From assembly GCA_949283935.1 (NCBI GenBank), contig CASDUJ010000008.1:16301-80300 (forward strand): a stretch of DNA of 64,000 nucleotides. The letters run 5' to 3'. Below are positions 42,389 through 50,173 of the stretch, piece after piece. The stretch comes from an uncultured bacterium. GTDB lineage: Bacteria; Cyanobacteriota; Vampirovibrionia; Gastranaerophilales; JAILCC01. Numbering within the stretch: position 1 is the stretch's first letter; the number at the start of each line of letters is the position of its first letter. The position numbers and the translations under genes were made by a program. The notes under the pieces were generated by a model. The model worked only from the letters and a program-made list of their open reading frames with translations, ran no database searches and had not been told where the DNA came from.

Positions 42389-43111
42389 CTACAAAGTTAA
42401 ACCACCATCTACGCCCAAAATTTGTGCTGTAATATATGTTCCGTCTAAAGCCAAAAATTTAACAGTTTTAGCTATATCTTCAGGTTCGCCAAGACGTTTT
42501 AGTGGGATATGTTCTGCTATTTTTTCGCCATCTAAATTTTTAGTCATATCTGTTTGAATAAATCCTGGCGCAACGGCATTTACTCTTATATTTCTTGATG
42601 CAAGTTCTTTTGCTAAAGATTTTGTAAAACCAATTAATCCTGCTTTTGCAGAACTGTAATTTGTTTGTCCCGCATTACCCATTACACCTGCAATACTTGT
42701 CATATTAATTATTGCACCTTGTCTTTGTTTCATCATAATTTTGCAAATGGGTTTGGTTACATTGAAAACACCAGTTAAATTTGTGTTAATTACTTGTTCC
42801 CATTCATCATCAGACATTCTAATAATAAGATTGTCTCGTGTAATACCTGCGTTGTTTACCAAAATATCTATAGTTTCAAAATCAACATGAATTTGCTCAA
42901 TTGCTTTTAGAGTTTCTTCTTTGTTTGCTACATCAAATTTGTAAGCTTTTGCTTTAATCCCTAAATCTTCAAGTTCTTTAATTGTTTCAAGAGCTTTAGC
43001 TTCATTTCCTGCATAAGTTATTGCTACATTACAACCAGCTTTGGCAAATTCAATTGCGCAAGCTTTACCTATTCCTCTGGAACCACCAGTTATTAATGCT
43101 GTTTTAGTCAT
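42389..43111 (-). CDS. fabG: 3-oxoacyl-ACP reductase
   Basis: This 240-residue SDR enzyme reduces beta-ketoacyl-ACP with NADPH. The cofactor motif TGGSRGIGKACA, the NNAGITRDNL strand, the catalytic Ser (INMTSIAGVMGNAG), Tyr-x-x-x-Lys (NYSSAKAG) and NVR-type VNAVAPGFIQTDMT are all present. It follows fabD by 1 nt and ends the operon yceD-rpmF-plsX-fabD-fabG. fabH is absent between plsX and fabD. Confidence 0.95.
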   Translation of the reverse strand: MTKTALITGGSRGIGKACAIEFAKAGCNVAITYAGNEAKALETIKELEDLGIKAKAYKFDVANKEETLKAIEQIHVDFETIDILVNNAGITRDNLIIRMSDDEWEQVINTNLTGVFNVTKPICKIMMKQRQGAIINMTSIAGVMGNAGQTNYSSAKAGLIGFTKSLAKELASRNIRVNAVAPGFIQTDMTKNLDGEKIAEHIPLKRLGEPEDIAKTVKFLALDGTYITAQILGVDGGLTL

Positions 43112-43112
43112 A

Positions 43113-44048
43113 TTACACCTCTACTTTGTATTCATTTATTACATTTTCTAAATCTTTTATATTGCATATGGCGTAAGATTGTACATCTTTAAGAGTTTTG
43201 CGTACCATACCTGTTAAAACTTTTGCAGGACCTATTTCTATGAATGTATCTACTCCTTGTTCTTGTAAATAATTCAAAGTTTGAACCCACATAACAGGAG
43301 AATAAATTTGTGCCGGCATTTTTGCCCTAAAATCTTCTGCTTTTAACGTTGGTTTGGCATCAATGTTTGTTATTATCGGAAATTTTGCATCAGAAAGAGT
43401 TGCTTTATTTGAATATGTTTCAAATTCTTTTGCAGCATTTAACATTAATTTGCTATGAAATGCTCCACTTACTGCTAAAAGAATAGCTCTTTTGGCTCCA
43501 TTAGCTAAAGCAAGTTCATTCGCTTTAACTATTGCTTTTTCTTCTCCAGTTATAACTGTTTGTTCTGGAGTATTATAATTTGCTGCGTCAACATACCCCT
43601 CTTTTGAAGCTTCTGTTAATATTTTTCGCAAATTGTTTTCGTCTAAACCAATAATTGCGCTCATTGATCCAGTATTTATTTTACTCATTGCATTTGCTCT
43701 GGCATTTATTAACATTGCAGCCGTTTGTGTGTCAATAACTTCTGCTGAATAAAGCGCGGCATATTCTCCAAGACTATGTCCTGCTGCAAAATCTATAGGT
43801 ATCTTAAATTCAGATTTAAGTGCCTCTAAAATCGCTAATTCAACTGCTAAAATACACGGTTGAGCGTTTATGGTTTGTTTTAATTCCTCTTCTGTGCCAT
43901 CAAAAGCTAAATTTATTATGTTTTTACCTGTAATTTCGTTAAATTTATTAAAAACTTCTTTTGAACATGTGTATTTATCATAAAAATCTTTTCCCATTCC
44001 AGAACATTGTGAACCTTGTCCTGTAAATAAAAGAGCTGTCTTTCCCAT
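43113..44048 (-). CDS. fabD: Malonyl-CoA:ACP transacylase
   Basis: This 311-residue enzyme loads malonate onto ACP. The motif LLFTGQGSQCSGMGKDFY, the active-site Ser in AAGHSLGEYAALYSA, the Arg of INARANAM and the His of SGAFHSKLM are intact. Length is normal. It lies 25 nt after plsX, with a clear GGAGGG before the ATG. Confidence 0.95.
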   Translation of the reverse strand: MGKTALLFTGQGSQCSGMGKDFYDKYTCSKEVFNKFNEITGKNIINLAFDGTEEELKQTINAQPCILAVELAILEALKSEFKIPIDFAAGHSLGEYAALYSAEVIDTQTAAMLINARANAMSKINTGSMSAIIGLDENNLRKILTEASKEGYVDAANYNTPEQTVITGEEKAIVKANELALANGAKRAILLAVSGAFHSKLMLNAAKEFETYSNKATLSDAKFPIITNIDAKPTLKAEDFRAKMPAQIYSPVMWVQTLNYLQEQGVDTFIEIGPAKVLTGMVRKTLKDVQSYAICNIKDLENVINEYKVEV

Positions 44049-44073
44049 AATTTTCCCTCCAAATTTTTGTTAA

Positions 44074-45090
44074 TTAATCTACGGTTTTCATACTTTTTTC
44101 GTACATTTCAACAATTTTATCGTTAACTTCTTTTTCTACAGCTTCTTTTGCTACTCTTATCGCATTTTTTATTGCATAAGCTTTACTGCTTCCATGCGTA
44201 ATGACACTTACACCTTTGACTCCTAAAAGTAAAGCTCCGCCAATTTTTTCGTAATCTATTCGTTTTTTAAATCCACTAAAAATTTTCTTAGACAATAATC
44301 CAATAATTTTATTGTATAAAGAAGATTTGTATTCTTGTTTTAACATTTTGCTAACCATAGTTAAAGCACCTTCGGCTGTTTTTAAAATTACATTTCCAAC
44401 AAATCCATCACAAACTATAACTTGGCAATCTCCGGTAAAAACATCTCTTCCTTCAATATTTCCAATAAAATTCAAAAATTCTTTTTTGCTGTTTAAAAGA
44501 TTAAAAGTAGATTTGGCAAGTTCATTACCTTTTCCCTCTTCTTCTCCAATATTCATTAAACCTACTTTTGGGTTGTTGTATCCTAAAATTAATTGGGCAA
44601 AAATTCTTCCCATAATTGCAAATTCATATAGCATTTCCGGTTCACAATCTGAATTTGCACCACCGTCTAGCATAGCTACAGGCTTTTTTGTAGTTGGCAT
44701 TGTGCAACAAATAACGGGACGTTTTATTCCAGGAAGTCGTCCAAGTCCAAATAAACTTGCTGCCATTGCAGCTCCTGTGCTTCCTGCTGCTACTAAACCT
44801 TGAGATTCACCTTTAGCTACAGATTCAACTGTAAGTACAATAGATGCCCTTTTTTTTGCACGTAAAGCTTTTGCAGGGGATTCTCCCATTTCAATAACTT
44901 CGTCAGTATGCGTAATCCCTATATCAATTCCTTTAGTATCGTATTTTGCAAGTTCTTCTTTTATTTGAACTTCATTTCCAATAAGTTGAATTGATATATT
45001 GTATTCTTTTGCTGCTTCAACAGCTCCTTTTACAATCTCTAATGGGGCATAATCCCCTCCCATCGCATCTACTGCTATTTTTATTGGCAT
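44074..45090 (-). CDS. plsX: Phosphate acyltransferase
   Basis: This 338-residue enzyme makes acyl-phosphate from acyl-ACP for phospholipid synthesis. Family marks are KIAVDAMGGDYAPLEIVKGA, MGESPAKALRAKKRASIV, GLVAAGSTGAAMAASLF, VICCTMPT, MLDGGANSDCEPEML and IGEEEGKGNELAKST. It follows rpmF by 27 nt. Its ATG is preceded by AGGGATTAT. Confidence 0.95.
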   Translation of the reverse strand: MPIKIAVDAMGGDYAPLEIVKGAVEAAKEYNISIQLIGNEVQIKEELAKYDTKGIDIGITHTDEVIEMGESPAKALRAKKRASIVLTVESVAKGESQGLVAAGSTGAAMAASLFGLGRLPGIKRPVICCTMPTTKKPVAMLDGGANSDCEPEMLYEFAIMGRIFAQLILGYNNPKVGLMNIGEEEGKGNELAKSTFNLLNSKKEFLNFIGNIEGRDVFTGDCQVIVCDGFVGNVILKTAEGALTMVSKMLKQEYKSSLYNKIIGLLSKKIFSGFKKRIDYEKIGGALLLGVKGVSVITHGSSKAYAIKNAIRVAKEAVEKEVNDKIVEMYEKSMKTVD

Positions 45091-45117
45091 AATCCCTCTA
45101 CCCTATTGTTTATTTTG

Positions 45118-45324
45118 TTATTCTTCTTCTTGTTCAACTACAGCAACTTCTTTTTTGCTTGCTTTTTTATCTTTGTCATAATAACCGCAAGTTGCACAAA
45201 CAGTGTGAGCCAATTTTGTATCTCCACATTGTTTACAAGTTGTTGTTGTTGGTAATGTTGCTTTCCAATTAGCACGTCTTTTTGCCTGTGCTGAAGCGCC
45301 TGTTCTTTTCTTTGGTACTGCCAT
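45118..45324 (-). CDS. rpmF: 50S ribosomal protein L32
   Basis: This 68-residue protein begins MAVPKKRTGASAQAKRRANW, typical of L32. The zinc-binding pairs CKQCGD and CATCGYY are present. An acidic/Lys tail follows. The yceD-rpmF-plsX order is very widely conserved and links ribosome supply to lipid synthesis. Confidence 0.96.
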   Translation of the reverse strand: MAVPKKRTGASAQAKRRANWKATLPTTTTCKQCGDTKLAHTVCATCGYYDKDKKASKKEVAVVEQEEE

Positions 45325-45342
45325 AATGTTTTTTCACCTCTT

Positions 45343-45825
45343 TTATTTCTTATCTTTGTTTTTAACGATTAACGGAATTTCTATTATTTGTGTGTTTTCA
45401 TCCGCTTTTATATATTTTTTTAGTTCTTCTGTTCCTTCACAATTTATATCACAAAGAACCTGTGTTGGAATATTAACAATTATACTTTGGTAAATTAAAT
45501 CTCTCAAGTCTATTTCTTCACAATTATTCAATTCTTCTGTAAAATCTGAAGCTTTCATCTGATGTTCTTTAGTTGTAATGGGGGTAAATGTCCCTTTAAA
45601 GTATTTTTCATCTATGTTAATATCTAATTTTTTTTCAAATGTTTTAAGACATCTTGAACATTCTAATTCTATATTAGACGTTAAATTTCCATTTACAAAA
45701 ATAAAATCCCCACTTAATTTCATAACTAACATGCCTGAAGCATGTGCTTTTAATTCAGGAAAAGTTTCGTTTATTTCTAATTTAACAGGTTTATTAGGTT
45801 CAAGTTCGTTAATATTTATAATCAT
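45343..45825 (-). CDS. yceD: YceD/DUF177 family protein
   Basis: This 160-residue protein is the DUF177 protein that precedes rpmF in most bacteria. LECSRCLKTFEKKLDINIDEKY gives the C-x-x-C site, followed by IDLRDLIYQSIIVNIP and CDINCEGTEELK. Family members are implicated in 23S rRNA levels and L32 expression, but the mechanism is unsettled. It starts the operon yceD-rpmF-plsX-fabD-fabG. Confidence 0.88.
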   Translation of the reverse strand: MIININELEPNKPVKLEINETFPELKAHASGMLVMKLSGDFIFVNGNLTSNIELECSRCLKTFEKKLDINIDEKYFKGTFTPITTKEHQMKASDFTEELNNCEEIDLRDLIYQSIIVNIPTQVLCDINCEGTEELKKYIKADENTQIIEIPLIVKNKDKK

Positions 45826-45938
45826 TTTAATCCATTAAAATTTCTTACTGAAAAAATAATACAATAAAAATAAGCCTTTGCGTAAAATTGGTTCAAAAAT
45901 TAATTTGTAACAAACTGTAAATATTTGCATAAAAATCC

Positions 45939-45965
45939 TAAAGTTTTCTTTTAATTAGCCGATAT
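45939..45965 (+). promoter_or_regulatory. Sigma-28 (FliA/SigD)-type promoter
   Basis: TAAAGTTT at 45939-45946, an 11-bp spacer and GCCGATAT at 45958-45965 match the sigma-28 consensus in 15 of 16 positions, including the whole -35 octamer. Transcription would start near 45972, about 34 nt before the ATG at 46006. Confidence 0.78.
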
Positions 45966-46005
45966 CTTAAGTGAATTGGTAAGGTATTGTAGAAAGGCGG
46001 TATAT

Positions 46006-46179
46006 ATGGCAATAAAAGAATTTTTTAGGAAATTAAATTTTGAAATAAAAAGAAGAGAAAACACTGGAGTATTTGCCCTTTTAGAATTTTATTTTCCTGA
46101 AGAAAAAGAAGGATTTGAAGAACTTGAAGTTGGCGAATCTCAAGTAAGTATTACAGGCAAACTTCAACCAGAACGTTAG
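46006..46179 (+). CDS. Small protein under sigma-28 control (57 aa)
   Basis: I do not recognise this 57-residue protein. The ATG at 46006 is set by AAAGGCGG 5 nt upstream. The sequence starts MAIKEFFRKLNFEIKRRE, a basic helix, and turns acidic (FYFPEEKEGFEELEVGE) before a short strand VSITGKLQ. The sigma-28-type promoter suggests a flagellar or chemotaxis-associated role, possibly regulatory. It is 8 nt upstream of a second tiny gene, so the two are an operon. Confidence 0.65.
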   Translation: MAIKEFFRKLNFEIKRRENTGVFALLEFYFPEEKEGFEELEVGESQVSITGKLQPER

Positions 46180-46187
46180 GAGCTAAA

Positions 46188-46334
46188 ATGGAGCAGATAA
46201 AAGAGAAAAAGAGATCTAAACGCATTTTTTCGGTGCTTTTAGATGAGATAAAAAAGCTCGAAGAGAATATTTTGGATGACAATTCTCTTGTTATGAGCGA
46301 ATACATTTCAACTGCGCACAAAAACACAAAATAA
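46188..46334 (+). CDS. Second small protein of the sigma-28 operon (48 aa)
   Basis: This 48-residue frame has AGGAG 6 nt before its ATG. It is a basic start (KEKKRSKR) followed by an amphipathic helix (IFSVLLDEIKKLEENILD) and the tail SLVMSEYISTAHKNTK. Small helical proteins expressed late in flagellar cascades include anti-sigma factor FlgM and chaperones, but I see no sequence match to either. It ends 1 nt before the stop of the convergent DUF167 gene. Confidence 0.6.
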   Translation: MEQIKEKKRSKRIFSVLLDEIKKLEENILDDNSLVMSEYISTAHKNTK

Positions 46335-46335
46335 T

Positions 46336-46644
46336 TTATTTTAAAAGATTTGCGATTTTTGTGCGCAATTCTTTTTCTGAAATGTTTACTAAAAAAGTTT
46401 TAATTTTATTTTTGTCTCCTAAAATTAATTCAATAGAATTTTTAGGAATGTTCAAAGACTTAGATAACAAAGCTAATATTTCTTTATTAGCTTTGTTTTC
46501 TATTGGAGAGGAATTAAGTTTAGCTTTTATATATTCTTTTGTAATTTCTATTATTTTAGAACTAGAAGAATTAGGAATAACTTTTACTTGAAACGTTATT
46601 CCTCTTTTATGTTTGTTTATTTGAAAATCATTGATATTTTGCAT
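46336..46644 (-). CDS. DUF167 (YggU) family protein
   Basis: This 102-residue protein matches DUF167: TFQVKVIPNSSSSKIIEI, YIKAKLNSSPIENKANKEILALLSKSL and NSIELILGDKNKIKTFLV. The family is found in all domains and has no established biochemical role. The ATG at 46644 is used; a TTG start 30 nt upstream is possible. Confidence 0.85.
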   Translation of the reverse strand: MQNINDFQINKHKRGITFQVKVIPNSSSSKIIEITKEYIKAKLNSSPIENKANKEILALLSKSLNIPKNSIELILGDKNKIKTFLVNISEKELRTKIANLLK

Positions 46645-46695
46645 AAGACCAAAAAAGTTGTAAAATAAAAACAAAGATTAAATGAGCTTAACCAC

Positions 46696-48849
46696 ATGCC
46701 GGCAAAAACATTTGAACCTCTCGAAATTATATTAAAAAAACAAGGACGAAATCAAGAAGATATAGATAAAATAAGAGAAACCTTTGAATTTGCTTCTTCT
46801 CATCATGAAGGACAATATAGAGCAAGCGAAGAACCTTATATTATTCATCCTGTTGAAGTTGCTAAAATTCTTGTTGAATTTAAGGCCGATACACATACAA
46901 TTATGGCGGCACTTTTGCATGATATTCTTGAAGATACAAATGTTACAGCTCAAGAAATAGAAGAGAAATTTGGTCCTGATGTTTTAAAACTTGTAAACGG
47001 AGTAACAAAATTAGGGAAATTAGAATTTAAATCAAAAGAAGACAGACAAGCAGAAAATTTCAGAAAAATGTTTGTTTCTATGGCTGAAGATGTTCGGGTT
47101 ATTTTGTTAAAATTAGCTGATAGACTTCATAACATGCGAACTCTTAACCATATGCCCATAAATAAACAAAAAAGAATTGCACAAGAAACTCTTGAAATTT
47201 TTGCTCCTCTTGCTAATCGTCTAGGAATAGGAAGAATAAAAGCAGAACTTGAGGATTTGGCATTAAGATATACCGAACCTGAAAAATATTATGAAGTAGT
47301 AAAAAATGTTGCTCAAACAAAAGCAGAAAGAGATATAGTTGTTCAAACTCTTGTGGATACAATTCAAGTTTCTTTGGCAAAATCTGGTATTAAAGCAAAA
47401 ATTAAAGGAAGAGCCAAACATTATTACAGCATATACGCAAAAATGAAACGACAACAAAAAGACTACCATGAACTTTTTGATATTATTGCTGTTAGAGTAA
47501 TTGTTGATAATTTAAGAGATTGTTATGGAGTATTAGGAATAATTCATTCTACATTTAAACCTATTCCTGGCCGATTTAAAGATTACATAGCAATGCCCAA
47601 AAGTAATTTATACAGATCATTACACACCTCTGTAATAGGGCCAAGAGGTAAACCTGTAGAAATTCAAATAAGAACTCAACAAATGCATGAAGAAGCTGAA
47701 TTTGGTATAGCAGCTCATTGGAAATACAAAGAATCTGGTTCAGTAAAAATGACTGAAGCTGACAAAAAGTTTACTTGGCTGAGAAAATTAGCTGAAGTTC
47801 AAGAAAATGCAAAAGATGCAAAAGAATATGTAGATTTAGTAAAATTAGATTTGTTTGCTGATCAAGTTTTTGTTTTTACTCCAATGGGAGATGTTATAGA
47901 TTTGCCAAGTGGAGCAACACCAATAGACTTTGCTTATAGAGTACACACAGAAGTAGGACACAAAACGATTGGTGCAAAAATTAATGGAAGAATAGTTCCT
48001 TTAGATACTAAACTTTTAACAGGTGATATTATTGAAATTATTACGTCCAAAACACCTAATCCTAAATGGGATTGGATTAATATTGCTGCATCAAATACAG
48101 CTAAATCTAAAATTAAATTATGGTTTAAAAAGAACAAACGTGATGAATATATTGTTCTTGGCAGAAACCTTTTAGAGCACGAAATATCTAAAGCACATTT
48201 TGATGAATATACAAAAATAGATGAATTTAATCGTGTAGCTAAAGAATTAAACTATGTATCACAAGAGGATTTATTTGCCGCATTGGGATATGGAGAAACA
48301 TCTATTCATAAAGTTGTAAACAAATTAAAGAAGCTAGAAAAATCTGAAGGAATTATAATTAAGCAAACGTCAAAGTCTAAAAATGGTTCAAAAGACATAA
48401 TAGGTTTAGAAGGTATGTTATACCACATTTCAAAATGTTGTATGCCTATTCCTGGAGAACCAATAGTAGGAGCAATAACAAGAAGTCGAGGTGTAAGTGT
48501 GCATCGAATAGATTGCCCAACTCTTAATGAGATTCCTCAAGAACGTTTGATGCCTATTAGTTGGTCATCGATGGAATTGAAAAAAACTTATGTTGTCCCA
48601 ATAAAAATTGAAACACAAGACAAAGTTGGAGTATTACAACAAGTTTTGGCAAAAGTTACAGATAACAAAACAAATATTGCTTATGCCAATGGATTTTCCA
48701 AACAAAATAAAAAAGGTATCATAGAATTAGGTTTGGAAGTAAAAGATATAGATGGACTTACAAAAATTATTAATGCAATTCAATCATTGCCTGAAGTTAT
48801 ATCTGTAAAAAGAACTCACGCACCTCAAGCTATGAAACGTAACAGATAA
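46696..48849 (+). CDS. RelA/SpoT bifunctional (p)ppGpp synthetase/hydrolase
   Basis: This 717-residue long RSH enzyme has an intact HD hydrolase domain (YIIHPVEVAKIL, AALLHDILEDTN, LLKLADRLHNMRTL), a synthetase domain (FDIIAVRVIVDN, GRFKDYIAMPKSNLYRSLHTSVIG, VEIQIRTQQMHEEAEFGIAAHW), a TGS domain (DQVFVFTPMGDVIDLPSGAT), a Cys-rich helical segment (HISKCCMPIPGEPIVG) and a C-terminal ACT domain. Both catalytic domains look active. It controls the stringent response. It is a single gene on the plus strand. Confidence 0.95.
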   Translation: MPAKTFEPLEIILKKQGRNQEDIDKIRETFEFASSHHEGQYRASEEPYIIHPVEVAKILVEFKADTHTIMAALLHDILEDTNVTAQEIEEKFGPDVLKLVNGVTKLGKLEFKSKEDRQAENFRKMFVSMAEDVRVILLKLADRLHNMRTLNHMPINKQKRIAQETLEIFAPLANRLGIGRIKAELEDLALRYTEPEKYYEVVKNVAQTKAERDIVVQTLVDTIQVSLAKSGIKAKIKGRAKHYYSIYAKMKRQQKDYHELFDIIAVRVIVDNLRDCYGVLGIIHSTFKPIPGRFKDYIAMPKSNLYRSLHTSVIGPRGKPVEIQIRTQQMHEEAEFGIAAHWKYKESGSVKMTEADKKFTWLRKLAEVQENAKDAKEYVDLVKLDLFADQVFVFTPMGDVIDLPSGATPIDFAYRVHTEVGHKTIGAKINGRIVPLDTKLLTGDIIEIITSKTPNPKWDWINIAASNTAKSKIKLWFKKNKRDEYIVLGRNLLEHEISKAHFDEYTKIDEFNRVAKELNYVSQEDLFAALGYGETSIHKVVNKLKKLEKSEGIIIKQTSKSKNGSKDIIGLEGMLYHISKCCMPIPGEPIVGAITRSRGVSVHRIDCPTLNEIPQERLMPISWSSMELKKTYVVPIKIETQDKVGVLQQVLAKVTDNKTNIAYANGFSKQNKKGIIELGLEVKDIDGLTKIINAIQSLPEVISVKRTHAPQAMKRNR

Positions 48850-48918
48850 ATATTTCATTAGCAAAAAAAATTTTTACAATTTTTATGATTCATATACACA
48901 TGACGCAAGGAAAAATAT

Positions 48919-50064
48919 ATGAAGATATTAGCTGTAAATGCTCTAAGACCTATTACTAATATTAATTTTGCTGGTAAAACAAATATTTCTATGCAAGAAA
49001 AACAAGAAAAAGGTAAAAATATACCTGATATGCATTTATGGCCACGTGTAAATACATTACTTCAAGAATACAACATTAAAAATAATTTAATTGAGAACAA
49101 AATAAAAAGAACTGAAGAAAAATACGATGATGAATTGGGTTATGATGCCATTTTTTGCTACAACAAAAACAACAAATTAATTCAAAAAAGATATTTTGAT
49201 GACGATGGGCAAATAGACATGATAAGGAAATATAACCCCAAAACAGGATATGTTCACAATGAAATTTATAAAGGATTAGAAGGAATAAGCATAGTCTTTT
49301 TTAATCCTGAGAAAAATGGACAAATACTTAATGGTATACAGTTAAATCAATACAACAGAAGAATATATACGTATAGTTGTGAATATGATGCAAATAGTTC
49401 CAAAGGTAAATTAACAAAAATTAATTATAACCCCTACACCCAAAAATGTGATTCTATAGAAATAGGTATACTTAAATCAGACAATTTTATTTTAGATGAT
49501 ATTGATATTATTAAAAAGACAAATTTTCAACATGATGGAAAAACTATAAGCGAAATAATTGAATACGACGAAGAAGGTAATATAACAAAAGAAACAATTA
49601 TGAGACCAAAGGGAAAAACAATAGACAGAATCATTGAATATGATGATGAAACGCATACTAAAAAGAGAGAAACAAAAATGAAACCTGATGGAAAAAATTT
49701 AGATTATATCATTGATTATTATACTAAAGAAACAGATGAATATATTTTCCCTATAAAAGATTGCTTAAAAGATATTTCATACACCAAAACTTTTTATAAC
49801 AAAGGGAAAAGAACTAACACATTTTATTATGATGAAAGAGATAGAATTGCCAGAGAATTTATATACGATAAAAATGGTGAAAAAATAAAAGAACATATAG
49901 AATATTCATACGGATACGATAAAAAATCAGATTGTAAAGTTACAATAAAAGATTATTGGTCAGATTTAGAAATTATCAAACAAGTAGTTGAATATAGAAA
50001 TTCTCATGACGATAAGCTAATTGCTAGCAAAGTTCAAACTTTTGATGATGATGTGTGGAATTAG
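48919..50064 (+). CDS. Hypothetical protein with YD/MORN_2-like repeats
   Basis: I do not recognise this 381-residue protein. Its N-terminus holds ITNINFAGKTNISM, a pattern I associate with unassigned proteins of gut Melainabacteria, but that is memory rather than evidence. From about residue 65 there are irregular repeats of about 20-30 residues centred on Y-D/Y-x-x-x-x (IIEYDEEGNITKE, IIEYDDETHTKKR, IIDYYTKETDEY, TFYYDERDRIARE, FIYDKNGEKIKE), like YD or MORN_2 beta-hairpin repeats. No signal peptide is evident. An effector, toxin-like or surface role is possible. It precedes the helicase-nuclease gene by 109 nt. Confidence 0.6.
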   Translation: MKILAVNALRPITNINFAGKTNISMQEKQEKGKNIPDMHLWPRVNTLLQEYNIKNNLIENKIKRTEEKYDDELGYDAIFCYNKNNKLIQKRYFDDDGQIDMIRKYNPKTGYVHNEIYKGLEGISIVFFNPEKNGQILNGIQLNQYNRRIYTYSCEYDANSSKGKLTKINYNPYTQKCDSIEIGILKSDNFILDDIDIIKKTNFQHDGKTISEIIEYDEEGNITKETIMRPKGKTIDRIIEYDDETHTKKRETKMKPDGKNLDYIIDYYTKETDEYIFPIKDCLKDISYTKTFYNKGKRTNTFYYDERDRIAREFIYDKNGEKIKEHIEYSYGYDKKSDCKVTIKDYWSDLEIIKQVVEYRNSHDDKLIASKVQTFDDDVWN

Positions 50065-50173
50065 TTTAAATTTTAAAATAATAAAAATAAAAACATAAAC
50101 CAAATAGTTTATAGACATTAACTTCTTAGATTGCATATAATGGATATACATAGTAATTTGAGGAATTGAGTTT

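Noticed and set aside
46006..46334. minE or flgM for the two tiny genes
   Set aside because: MinE and FlgM motifs are absent. The sigma-28 promoter alone is not enough to name either.
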